From assembly GCF_004403945.1 (NCBI RefSeq), contig NZ_SOHM01000031.1, forward strand, positions 212,532-276,531: a stretch of DNA of 64,000 nucleotides, in the 5' to 3' direction. Each line of letters begins with the position of its first letter. Within the stretch, counting starts at the first letter, position 1. The DNA comes from Cryobacterium lactosi (GTDB lineage Bacteria > Actinomycetota > Actinomycetes > Actinomycetales > Microbacteriaceae). Shown piece by piece: positions 43,957 to 51,454 of the stretch. A model generated the notes under the pieces. That model made no database searches, was not told the origin of the DNA, and saw only the letters and a program-made list of their open reading frames with translations. The translations under genes and the position numbers were made by a program.

Positions 43957-44580
43957 TCAGTGAATGACCGCCAGCAGCACGCCCACTCCCACGAAAAGCA
44001 CGCCGAACACGCGGTTCAAGACCCGCTGGCCGCGCGCATCCCGAGTAAATCGCTGAAACGAACGAGCGGCCACCGCGAAGAAGAACCACATCACCGCGAT
44101 GTCGATCACCACGACTGTGGCCGCGACGATCAGATACTGGGCCGCCAACGGCCGGTCGACCCGGATGAACTGGGGCAGGAACGCCAGGAAGAACACAATC
44201 GCCTTGGGGTTGAGCATGTTCACCCACAGGCCGCGCTGGAACATCGACCAGCGCGGCTCATCGCTCAGGGCCCTGACCCGCTCGGCATCGAGCTCAGGCT
44301 TGGCGAGGAACTGCCGGATGCCCAGGTAGACGAGGTAGGCGGCGCCCGCGTAACGAATGACGCTGAACGCGATCGGCGAACTGGTCACCAGCAGGCCGAC
44401 CCCGAGCGCCACGACGACGATGTGGATGAGCAACGCGGCCTGCTGGCCGAGGATGCCCCAGATCGAGCGGCGAAAGCCCGCGTTGAGGGCGTTGCTCATG
44501 GTGTTGATGGCCCCGGCGCCCGGCGTGAAACTGATCAGGGTGCCCGCGCCGACCAGGGCCACCCAGAGGGAGAACTGCAT
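43957..44580 (-). CDS. LysE/RhtB-family amino-acid exporter
   Basis: A 207-residue protein with six helices. The N-terminal 'LISFTPGAGAINTMSNALNAGFRRSIWGILG' (split; residues 15-45) is the LysE/RhtB signature region (normally TPGP-type), and 'GLWVNMLNPKAIVFFLAFLPQF' near residue 120 is its second hallmark. The family exports amino acids such as homoserine, threonine or lysine; here the exact substrate is unknown. It is divergent from the PadR gene with 132 bp between. Confidence 0.88.
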   Translation of the reverse strand: MQFSLWVALVGAGTLISFTPGAGAINTMSNALNAGFRRSIWGILGQQAALLIHIVVVALGVGLLVTSSPIAFSVIRYAGAAYLVYLGIRQFLAKPELDAERVRALSDEPRWSMFQRGLWVNMLNPKAIVFFLAFLPQFIRVDRPLAAQYLIVAATVVVIDIAVMWFFFAVAARSFQRFTRDARGQRVLNRVFGVLFVGVGVLLAVIH

Positions 44581-44672
44581 CCGCTCATCTTAGTTTCTTG
44601 GCGTTTGACGACAGTTCGCTGAGAGTAGTGGTCGGGACCCGGCAATCCCTTTCGATCGCGCGCGCCTGACTA

Positions 44673-44689
44673 TATCGTTGAGTATCGTT
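44673..44689. promoter_or_regulatory. Direct repeat TATCGTT in the PadR promoter region
   Basis: TATCGTT occurs at 44673-44679 and 44683-44689, ten bases apart (one helical turn), 24 bp before the PadR start. TATATC (44671-44676) could be the -10, so the repeats overlap the likely transcription start and may be a PadR autoregulatory site. Confidence 0.45.
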
Positions 44690-44712
44690 AGCGAGTCATT
44701 GAGGAGATCATC

Positions 44713-45258
44713 ATGGGCACTTCATTCCCCACCAGTGGGTTCGGCAGCGGCATGAACGCCGACGGCATGTGGCAGGCGATGGATCAGCTGCGTTCGAAGT
44801 TCGAGAAGCGCGTGGGCAGCCGCATGGGGCGCGGTGACGTGCGCCAGGCCGTGCTCGCGCTGCTCGCCGAGCAGCCGATGCACGGATACCAGATCATCCA
44901 CGAGATCGAGGAGCGCAGCGGCGGCCACTGGAAGCCCAGCGCCGGCTCGGTCTACCCGACCCTGCAGTTGTTGGCCGACGAGGGCCTCATCAGCGCGGAG
45001 GAGTCGAACGGTCGCAAGACGTACTCGCTCACCGACGCGGGCCGCGAGGAAGTGGCCGGTTCGGCCGGATCGTCGCCGTGGGCGCCGGAGAGTGACACGG
45101 AGGACGCCAAGTTCACCGCGCTGCCCAAGGCCGGCATCGAGCTTGCCCAGGCCGCCGCGCAGGTGGGCCGCACCGGCTCTCCCGAGCAGGTCAAGCAGGC
45201 CGTGGCCGCGATCGACGAAGCACGTCGGCGGATTTACTCGATCCTCGCCCAGGACTGA
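44713..45258 (+). CDS. PadR-family transcriptional regulator with N-terminal extension
   Basis: A 181-residue regulator. GAGGAG lies six bases before the ATG. Residues 1-38 are a Gly/Ser/Met-rich extension. The PadR winged helix follows (about 40-105): 'VRQAVLALLAEQPMHGYQII', 'WKPSAGSVYPTLQLLADEGLI' (split) and 'RKTYSLTDAGREE' are canonical. The C-terminal helix (about 140-180) is for dimerisation. Three bases separate it from the UbiB-like kinase gene, so they form an operon. Confidence 0.9.
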   Translation: MGTSFPTSGFGSGMNADGMWQAMDQLRSKFEKRVGSRMGRGDVRQAVLALLAEQPMHGYQIIHEIEERSGGHWKPSAGSVYPTLQLLADEGLISAEESNGRKTYSLTDAGREEVAGSAGSSPWAPESDTEDAKFTALPKAGIELAQAAAQVGRTGSPEQVKQAVAAIDEARRRIYSILAQD

Positions 45259-45261
45259 CGG

Positions 45262-46974
45262 GTGCCATCGGTTCGCCGGGAATCACCGAGCGTGAATCCC
45301 GGCGCGGGGGACACGCGAGCCCGTTACCGTCGCATCCTGCGTTTCGCCGGCTGGAATCTCGCCGTCACCTGGTTCTACGAGCTGCTGCTTCCGCGCATCG
45401 GGCTCGCAAAGGTCGCAGAGCGCACCCGGGCGAAGCGGATGACCAGATTCGCTAAACGTTTTCACGTGCTCGCAGTGGACCTGGGCGGGCTGATGATCAA
45501 GGTCGGCCAGTTCATGTCGTCGCGCCTGGACGTACTGCCGCCGGAGATCACCTCCGAGCTCGAGGGTCTACAGGACGAGGTGCCGCCGGTGCCGTTCGCG
45601 GCGATACGGGTGCTCGCCGAGGCCGAGCTGGGCATGCCGCTGGAGCGCGCGTTCACGTGGGTGGATGAGACGCCGCTGGCGGCCGCATCCCTCGGCCAGG
45701 CGCACCGCGCCATGCTCGCCCCGCAAGACTCCGCTGACACCGGCCTCGAAGCCGTGGTGATCAAGGTGCAACGGCCCGGCATCGACACCATTGTCGACGT
45801 CGACCTGGCGGCCCTGCGCAAGGTGGGCGGCTGGCTCAGCCACGTGCGCCTGGTCTCAAACCGGGTGGATGCGCCGGCGCTGGTGGAGGAGTTCGCGCTG
45901 ACCAGCCTCGAGGAGATCGACTACCTGCACGAGGCCGCCAGCTCGGTGCGATTCGCCGAGGAATTCGACGGCGACGACAGGGTGAGCGTGCCTGCCGTGG
46001 TGTGGGAGCGCTCGACACGGCGTGTTCTCACCCTCGAGGACGTGACCGCGATCAAGATCACCGACACCGTGGGGCTCGGCCTGGCCGGCATCGATCCCGA
46101 TGAGGTGGCCCCGGTCTTCGCCTCGGTGATGTTCGACCAGCTGTTCAGCAGCGGGTTCTTCCACGCCGACCCGCACCCGGGCAACATCTTCGTCACCCCG
46201 GTGCCAGATGACCCGAGCGGTCGCGGTTGGAAACTCACCTTCATCGACTTCGGCATGATGGGGGAGGTACCGCCGACCACCCGGGCGGGCCTGCGCAAGA
46301 TGCTCATCGCGGCCGCGTCGCGCGACGGCACGGGCATGGTCAACGCCGCCCGGGACCTGGGCGTGCTGCTGCCCTCGGCCGAAACCTCCGAGCTGGAAAA
46401 GGCGATGAAGCAGCTCTTCGCCCGCTTCGGCGGCATGGGCTTCGCCGAGCTGCGCGAGGTGGACCCGCGGGAGTTCCGCGACTTCGCCATCCAGTTCGGG
46501 GACGTCGTGCGGGCGCTGCCGTTCCAGCTGCCGGAGAACTTCCTGCTGATCATCCGGGCGATGTCGCTCACTTCAGGGGTCTGCAGTTCGCTGAACCCGG
46601 CGTTCAACCTCTGGGATTCGGTGGAGCCCTACGCGTCGCAGCTGATCCGCGACGAGGGCGGCAACGTGGTTCAGGACTTCGGCAAACAGGCCCTGGAGAA
46701 CGCCGGTATCGCCTGGCGCCTACCCAAGCGGTTGGACGGGCTGGTCACCCGCTTCGAGGACGGCACCGTAGCCGTGGCGAGCCCCACCCTTGAACGACGG
46801 GTCGCCCGGCTCGAACGCACCGTGGGACGAGCGGTGTCGGCGCTCCTGTTCGGGGCGCTGCTCATCGCCGGTGCGGTGCTCCGCGCGGACGACACGGTGC
46901 TCGGAAGCGTGCTGATGATCGGGTCGGCCCTGCCGCTGCTGCACGCTCTGCTGTCCGGCCGCACCGGTCGCTGA
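45262..46974 (+). CDS. UbiB/ABC1/AarF-family atypical kinase
   Basis: A 570-residue protein of the UbiB family, linked to isoprenoid-quinone lipid biology in bacteria. Family motifs are complete: KVGQ-containing 'LIKVGQFMSSRLDVLPPEI' (near residue 75), the alanine-rich nucleotide loop 'AAASLGQAHRA' (near 140), 'VIKVQRPG' lysine (near 165), 'EIDYLHEA' (near 215), catalytic 'HADPHPGNI' (near 300) and 'IDFGMMG' (near 328). Two C-terminal helices (about 525-565) anchor it in the membrane. The GTG start at 45262 is tightly coupled to PadR; a GTG ten codons in is an alternative. Confidence 0.9.
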   Translation: MPSVRRESPSVNPGAGDTRARYRRILRFAGWNLAVTWFYELLLPRIGLAKVAERTRAKRMTRFAKRFHVLAVDLGGLMIKVGQFMSSRLDVLPPEITSELEGLQDEVPPVPFAAIRVLAEAELGMPLERAFTWVDETPLAAASLGQAHRAMLAPQDSADTGLEAVVIKVQRPGIDTIVDVDLAALRKVGGWLSHVRLVSNRVDAPALVEEFALTSLEEIDYLHEAASSVRFAEEFDGDDRVSVPAVVWERSTRRVLTLEDVTAIKITDTVGLGLAGIDPDEVAPVFASVMFDQLFSSGFFHADPHPGNIFVTPVPDDPSGRGWKLTFIDFGMMGEVPPTTRAGLRKMLIAAASRDGTGMVNAARDLGVLLPSAETSELEKAMKQLFARFGGMGFAELREVDPREFRDFAIQFGDVVRALPFQLPENFLLIIRAMSLTSGVCSSLNPAFNLWDSVEPYASQLIRDEGGNVVQDFGKQALENAGIAWRLPKRLDGLVTRFEDGTVAVASPTLERRVARLERTVGRAVSALLFGALLIAGAVLRADDTVLGSVLMIGSALPLLHALLSGRTGR

Positions 46975-47074
46975 GACGGTTCATCCGCGGCGGCTGATTT
47001 GGCACGAAACCGACCGCTAGGCGTTGCTGCCATCCAGCCGACCGGCGCAGCACCGGGTCAGACCCGATGGTGGG

Positions 47075-47221
47075 TCAGGATGCGTCTGGAGTGCCCGCAG
47101 GAGCAGGGGGCTCGCCGGTGGGCTGCTCGGTGCTGGGCTGCTCGGTGTCGGGCGCGCGGCGTTCGACGCCCACGGTGACCTGGGCGAGCAGGGCGGCAAT
47201 GGCGCCGACGTCGTCGGTCAT
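47075..47221 (-). CDS. Small acidic, proline-rich hypothetical protein (48 residues)
   Basis: An ORF beginning MTDDVGAIAALLAQVTVG and ending in a Pro/Glu/Thr-rich tail with the tandem units TEQPS/TEQPT. GAGG precedes the ATG at five bases. It starts 12 bp after the AlkD-type gene's stop on the same strand and would be co-transcribed. It has no recognisable family; coding status rests on ribosome site, position and low-complexity tail only. Confidence 0.4.
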   Translation of the reverse strand: MTDDVGAIAALLAQVTVGVERRAPDTEQPSTEQPTGEPPAPAGTPDAS

Positions 47222-47233
47222 GGAGGCCTCGGT

Positions 47234-47938
47234 TCAGGTTGGGGGCGTGTTTTCGATGGGGTGTTGGCGGCTCACCATCTCGGTGATCCAGGCCGGAGCG
47301 AACGGCGAGGTGCAGCCTGGGGGAGTCGGGTAGTCCTTGAGCACCTGCAGACGTTCACCGATGGCCAGGGCGCGGGCGCGATACTCGGCGTGCTCGATCC
47401 CGATCTGGGCGAGGCAGTGGTTCATGGCCCATTGCAGGCGCCCCGGCGCATCCTTCATCTCGGCCTCGATGAGGTCGAGCAGCCCGGCCAGGTCGAGGCC
47501 CTCGGGGGATTTGGCCACGCGTTCGGTGGTCAGGGCCCAGCCGGCGCTGGCGACCACGGCGTCGGGATCGGCGAACCAGGCCACGCGGAGCTCTTCGGCG
47601 TGCGGGTTCTTCTTCACCACGTAGTTCACGAGCCAGTCCTGCACCTTGGGGGTGCCAGCCTCGCGGATCATCCGGTCCAGGTCGTCACGGTCGAACGCCT
47701 TCGGGCGGCAGATCAAGATCGCCAGCAGGCGCGCCGCGGTGTCCCCGGTCTGCCAGAGGTCGCGGGCCAGCTCCGGTTGGGCTTTCAACCGCTTCGCGAC
47801 GGCGCGCAACTGGGTGAGATTGACGCCGTGGTCGTCACCGTGGTTGGCGTTCACCGCGCGGACCTTCGGGTTCTCCAGCGCAGCCAGATCGGCCATCACC
47901 TCGCCAACCGTCACGCCGGCCAGTGTCGTCTCGGCCAT
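47234..47938 (-). CDS. AlkD-like DNA alkylation repair protein
   Basis: A 234-residue all-helical protein of the HEAT-repeat DNA glycosylase family, which removes alkylated bases without base flipping. Features: 'VRAVNANHGDDHGVNLTQLRAVAKRL' (split; residues about 30-55), 'LARDLWQTGDTAARLLAILICRP' near 62-84, and 'DWLVNYVVKKNPHAEELRVAWFADPDAVVASAGWAL' (split) near 110-145, with the acidic and aromatic residues typical of the active cleft. The ATG at 47938 has GGGAGG six bases upstream. It is located after the MmyB-type regulator gene on the same strand (97-bp gap). Confidence 0.85.
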   Translation of the reverse strand: MAETTLAGVTVGEVMADLAALENPKVRAVNANHGDDHGVNLTQLRAVAKRLKAQPELARDLWQTGDTAARLLAILICRPKAFDRDDLDRMIREAGTPKVQDWLVNYVVKKNPHAEELRVAWFADPDAVVASAGWALTTERVAKSPEGLDLAGLLDLIEAEMKDAPGRLQWAMNHCLAQIGIEHAEYRARALAIGERLQVLKDYPTPPGCTSPFAPAWITEMVSRQHPIENTPPT

Positions 47939-48035
47939 CGTGGCCTCCCGTTCCTCAGCTGTGGGTTCCAGCCTACGACGCGGGGCGCAACTGGTCACCC
48001 GGCGGCGGCGAGCACCCGACGAGCTCACGCACGCA

Positions 48036-48923
48036 CTAGTCGGCGGTCGGCCCGTTGGCCAGGGGTGCCGGGGTGAACCGCTGGTGGCCGAGCACGGCCA
48101 GGAGCGCCAGCTTCTCGGCGGCCTCGCTGCGCGGCGCCGCGGTGAGGATGAGCAACGCCTGCCCGTGGTCCTCGGTGAAGAGCGTCTGGCAGTCGAGTTC
48201 GATCGCGCCCAGTTCCGGATGGATCAAGGTTTTGTGATCTTCGAAGCGGGTGGCCACATCCTGCAACTCCCAGATCTCGGTGAACTCGACGCTCACCCGG
48301 CTCAGTTCCCGCACCAGGGCGCCCGCGCGGGAGTGTTGCCCCGCCGCGCCGAAGGCCGCGCGGAGACCGGCGACCTGGGCCCGGCTCTGCCTGGGCCGGT
48401 CGGCAACCGGGTAGATCTCCCGTTCGGCAGGGTCGGTGAACCACCGGTACACGCTGCTGCGAGCCAGCCCGGTGTGCCTGGAATGGTCGCCGAGCAGCGC
48501 CGCGCCCAGCCAGTTCTGGGCCAACGTCTCGCCGAGGCTGGAAAGGATCAGCGCCGGGGTCTCCTCGAGCCGGTCGAAGACCCGCATCAGCGAGGGGGCA
48601 ACGTGGGTGTCCAGCGGGGTGCGGGCGGGCACGTTGTGGCCGGCGAGGCGGTAGAGGTAGTCCCGTTCGTCGTTGCTCAGGCGCAGTGCCCGGGCCAGTG
48701 CTGCGAGCATCTGCTCGGAGGGTTGCGGGCTGCGGGCCTGCTCCATCCGCACGTAGTAGTCCGCGGACATCCCGGCCAGCGCGGCAACCTCTTCACGGCG
48801 GAGGCCCGGCACCAGGCGTCGCGGTCCCTCGGGGAGCCCGACGTCCTCGGGGCGGAGCCCGCTCCGGCGGGAGCGGAGAAAATCGGCGAGGGCGGTGTGA
48901 TCCATGCCTCCATCATCCGCCAC
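48036..48923 (-). CDS. XRE-family regulator with MmyB-like ligand-binding domain
   Basis: A 295-residue regulator. The N-terminal helix-turn-helix (about residues 10-80) has the family string 'RRLVPGLRREEVAALAGMSADYYVRMEQ' (split). From residue 100 an MmyB-type PAS-like domain follows, with 'ALILSSLGETLAQNWLGAALLGD', 'YRWFTDPAERE' and 'IHPELGAIELDCQTLF' that typically bind fatty-acid-like or other small ligands. The GTG at 48923 is taken, with ATG 48905 as an alternative. It is divergent from the SDR at 49007, the standard partner arrangement for this regulator type. Confidence 0.9.
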   Translation of the reverse strand: MADDGGMDHTALADFLRSRRSGLRPEDVGLPEGPRRLVPGLRREEVAALAGMSADYYVRMEQARSPQPSEQMLAALARALRLSNDERDYLYRLAGHNVPARTPLDTHVAPSLMRVFDRLEETPALILSSLGETLAQNWLGAALLGDHSRHTGLARSSVYRWFTDPAEREIYPVADRPRQSRAQVAGLRAAFGAAGQHSRAGALVRELSRVSVEFTEIWELQDVATRFEDHKTLIHPELGAIELDCQTLFTEDHGQALLILTAAPRSEAAEKLALLAVLGHQRFTPAPLANGPTAD

Positions 48924-48956
48924 CCGCGCGCCGCTCTCCAGGGACCGGCAGTCCTA

Positions 48957-48989
48957 CGACAACGGCTCCTCTCCCGCATCCGCTTGTCG
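48957..48989. promoter_or_regulatory. Possible operator in the regulator/SDR gap
   Basis: CGACAA (48957-48962) and TTGTCG (48984-48989) are perfect inverted arms separated by 21 bp in the short divergent gap. The wide spacing makes this weak evidence. Confidence 0.3.
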
Positions 48990-49006
48990 CCGCGCACACT
49001 CGAGGC

Positions 49007-49753
49007 ATGAACATCACCGGAAACACCATTTTCATCCCCGGCGCCACGTCGGGCATCGGCCTTGCCCTGGCCCTGCGTCTGCAGGCCGCCGGCAACACCG
49101 TCGTGATCGGCGGCCGCCGCTCCGACGTGCTGCAGCGCCTCGCCCTCGAGCACGGCCTTTCGACCGTGACCATCGACACCACCGATCCGGCCTCGGTGCT
49201 GGCCGCCCGCGACCAGGTTCTGGCCGAGCACGCCGACCTGAACGTGCTCATCGCCATGGCCGGGGTGATGGACGCCGAGGATGTGCGCGGGGCCGGGTTC
49301 CTGGCCCTAGCCGAGCGCATCGTGGAGACCAACATCAACGGTCCGCTGCGCCTGGTCGCCGCTTTCATCGAGCACCTCCAGGCCCGCCCCGCAGCCACCC
49401 TGATCACAGTGTCCTCCGGTCTGGCGCACACTCCGCTGGCGCACACCCCCACGTACAACGGCACGAAGGCGTTCATCCACCGGTACAGCGAGACGATCCG
49501 CATGCAGCTCGCGGGCACCTCGGTGCAGGTCATCGAGCTCGTTCCGCCTGCCGTGCAGACCGAACTCATGCCCGGCAACTCGGTGAACGAGCACTTTATG
49601 CCCCTCGACGCCTTCACCGACGAGGTCATGGCCCTGCTGGACGCCCAGCCCGACGCCCAGGAGATCCTCGTCGACACCGTGAAGTTCCTGCGCTTCGCCG
49701 AGGTCGAGGGTCGGTATCCCGCCGCCGTCGCGGCGCTGAACCCGGCGGCGTAG
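49007..49753 (+). CDS. SDR-family oxidoreductase (DltE-like)
   Basis: A 248-residue short-chain dehydrogenase/reductase. The N-terminal cofactor loop is PGATSGIGLALA (about residues 11-22), with an Arg-Arg pair after the second strand ('GGRRSD') indicating NADP(H) preference. The catalytic segments are 'ITVSSGLA' (Ser) and YNGTKAF (Tyr-x-x-x-Lys, about 152-156). The DltE-like subgroup ends as seen here with 'HFMPLDAFTDEVMALL'. The substrate is unknown. It is divergent from and likely controlled by the MmyB-type regulator. No ribosome site is at normal distance from ATG 49007. Confidence 0.88.
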   Translation: MNITGNTIFIPGATSGIGLALALRLQAAGNTVVIGGRRSDVLQRLALEHGLSTVTIDTTDPASVLAARDQVLAEHADLNVLIAMAGVMDAEDVRGAGFLALAERIVETNINGPLRLVAAFIEHLQARPAATLITVSSGLAHTPLAHTPTYNGTKAFIHRYSETIRMQLAGTSVQVIELVPPAVQTELMPGNSVNEHFMPLDAFTDEVMALLDAQPDAQEILVDTVKFLRFAEVEGRYPAAVAALNPAA

Positions 49754-49763
49754 CGCGGCAGGG

Positions 49764-50498
49764 TCAGGCGGAGCGCCGGCCCGGCCGCGACACGATGCGG
49801 CCATCGTGTAACTCGATGACCCGGTCGGCCCGGTCGGCCAGGTCAAGGTCGTGGGTGGCCACGACCACGGCGATGCCCTCAGTGCGCACCAGGTGCAGCA
49901 GCAGGTCCATCACGATCGCAGCGTTGGCGGCGTCGAGCTGGGCCGTGGGTTCGTCGGCGATGAGGATGCTCGGTGGCACGGCGAGAGCCCGGGCGATGCC
50001 CACCCGCTGCTGCTGGCCACCGGAGAGTTCGTCGGGCAGCTGCGCCGCGTGGTCAGTGAGGCCGACCAGCTCGAGAACCTCGGCCACCCGGGCGTCGCGG
50101 GCGTCGGCATCCGTGGCTTTCATGCGCAGGGGCAGGCTCACGTTCTGGCCGGCGGAGAGCACCGGGATGAGACCGAAGTCCTGGAAGATGAATCCCAGCT
50201 CGTCTCGGCGCAGCTGAACGGTCTGCTCCTCGGTGAGGCCCGCGAAGGGCACCCCGCGTACCCAGACGGCACCGCTGGTGGGGGAGTCGAGACCGCCGAG
50301 CAGCCGCAACAGGGTGGACTTGCCGGCCCCGGAGGCGCCGCGGACCACCACGAGTTCGCCGGCGAAAATCTCCAGGTCGATGCCCTCGCAGCCGATCACG
50401 GTGCCGGCCCTGGTGCTGAAGACCCGGCCCAGTCCTTCGGCGCGCAGCACCGATTCGCGGACCATCCGCACGGAGGAGGTGTGCGCTCCCGGGGTCAT
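49764..50498 (-). CDS. ABC transporter ATP-binding protein (LolD/MacB type), fourth gene of operon
   Basis: A 244-residue ATPase. Walker A GASGAGKST (about 54-62), Q-loop in 'GFIFQDFGLIP', signature LSGGQQQRVGIARAL and Walker B ILIADEPTAQLD are intact. This subfamily serves FtsX-type permeases. The ATG overlaps the preceding ATPase stop (ATGA at 50495-50498). The SDR gene converges 10 bp away. Confidence 0.9.
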   Translation of the reverse strand: MTPGAHTSSVRMVRESVLRAEGLGRVFSTRAGTVIGCEGIDLEIFAGELVVVRGASGAGKSTLLRLLGGLDSPTSGAVWVRGVPFAGLTEEQTVQLRRDELGFIFQDFGLIPVLSAGQNVSLPLRMKATDADARDARVAEVLELVGLTDHAAQLPDELSGGQQQRVGIARALAVPPSILIADEPTAQLDAANAAIVMDLLLHLVRTEGIAVVVATHDLDLADRADRVIELHDGRIVSRPGRRSA

Positions 50499-51454
50499 CG
50501 TTCTGCTCCCACGGCCGGTTCCGCGGTCGGTTCGGGCTTGTCGGCGGCCCGGCGCACCCCCACGTGATCGGACTCGAGGGTGAGCCGCACCCGGTCGCGC
50601 AGGTCGAGACTCTCGGTGAAGGTGGCTGGCAGTTGCATCCGGCCCACCCGGTCCAGCACGGCGTACTCCTCGGCCACGGCGTACTCGTCGCCGAGTTCGT
50701 CAACCCGGGTACTGCGCACCACCTCGGTGGACGTACGGCCGTCACGGATCTGCACGGTGCGGCGCACCTGGTCGGAGACCGTGGCGTCGTGCGTGACGAT
50801 GAGGGTGGTGACGCCGCGTTCTTCGTTGACGCGCCGCATCGCCCCGAGCACCTCCTCGCTGGTGGCTTCGTCGAGCTCGCCCGTGGGTTCATCCGCCAGC
50901 AGTACAGCGGGGTCGTTCGCGATGGCCACGGCGATGGCCACCCGCTGTTGCTGGCCGCCCGACATCTCGGCGGCGGTGCGGTCGCGCATGTCTCCGACCC
51001 CCAGCAGATCGAGCAGTTCGTCAACCCGGCGGGCTCGCGCGGCCCCGCGCGGTCCGCCGGCGATGGCGATGACCGCGGCGATGTTCTGCGCCGCGGTGAG
51101 ATAGGGCAGCAGGTTGCGCGCGGTCTGCTGCCAGACGAAGCCCACGCTGGTGCGCTGAAACCTGACGCGCTCGGCCCGGCCCATGGTGACCATGTCATGG
51201 CCGGCCACGGTGGCGCGCCCCGCCGAGACCTGGTCGAGACCCGACAACACGTTGAGCAGGGTCGATTTGCCCGAGCCGGATGCGCCGATCACCGCGACCA
51301 TGTCGCCGCGCTGAATCCGCAGGGTCAGGCCCTGAAGCGCCTGCACCTCCACGTCTTTGGTGCGGAAGATGCGCACCAAGTCGACGCAGTCGATGTCGGG
51401 CGCATCCGTTCGCACCGACTCGGTGACTGAGCGTGGTGTCATCGGGAGTGTCAT
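50495..51454 (-). CDS. ABC transporter ATP-binding protein (LolD/MacB type), third gene of operon
   Basis: A 319-residue ATPase. Walker A GASGSGKST (about 55-63), signature MSGGQQQRVAIAVAI and Walker B VLLADEPTGELDEAT are intact. It has a 75-residue C-terminal extension after the normal ATPase end (from 'TSTEVVRSTRVDELGDEYAV'), absent in its partner; this could be a regulatory or permease-binding tail. The start at 51454 overlaps the upstream permease stop (ATGA). Confidence 0.88.
   Translation of the reverse strand: MTLPMTPRSVTESVRTDAPDIDCVDLVRIFRTKDVEVQALQGLTLRIQRGDMVAVIGASGSGKSTLLNVLSGLDQVSAGRATVAGHDMVTMGRAERVRFQRTSVGFVWQQTARNLLPYLTAAQNIAAVIAIAGGPRGAARARRVDELLDLLGVGDMRDRTAAEMSGGQQQRVAIAVAIANDPAVLLADEPTGELDEATSEEVLGAMRRVNEERGVTTLIVTHDATVSDQVRRTVQIRDGRTSTEVVRSTRVDELGDEYAVAEEYAVLDRVGRMQLPATFTESLDLRDRVRLTLESDHVGVRRAADKPEPTAEPAVGAER

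Noticed and set aside
47024-48076. 350-codon plus-strand frame opposite the AlkD-like gene
   Set aside because: The minus strand encodes a conserved HEAT-repeat enzyme with a good ribosome site; the plus frame is Gly/Arg/Ala-rich without a match.
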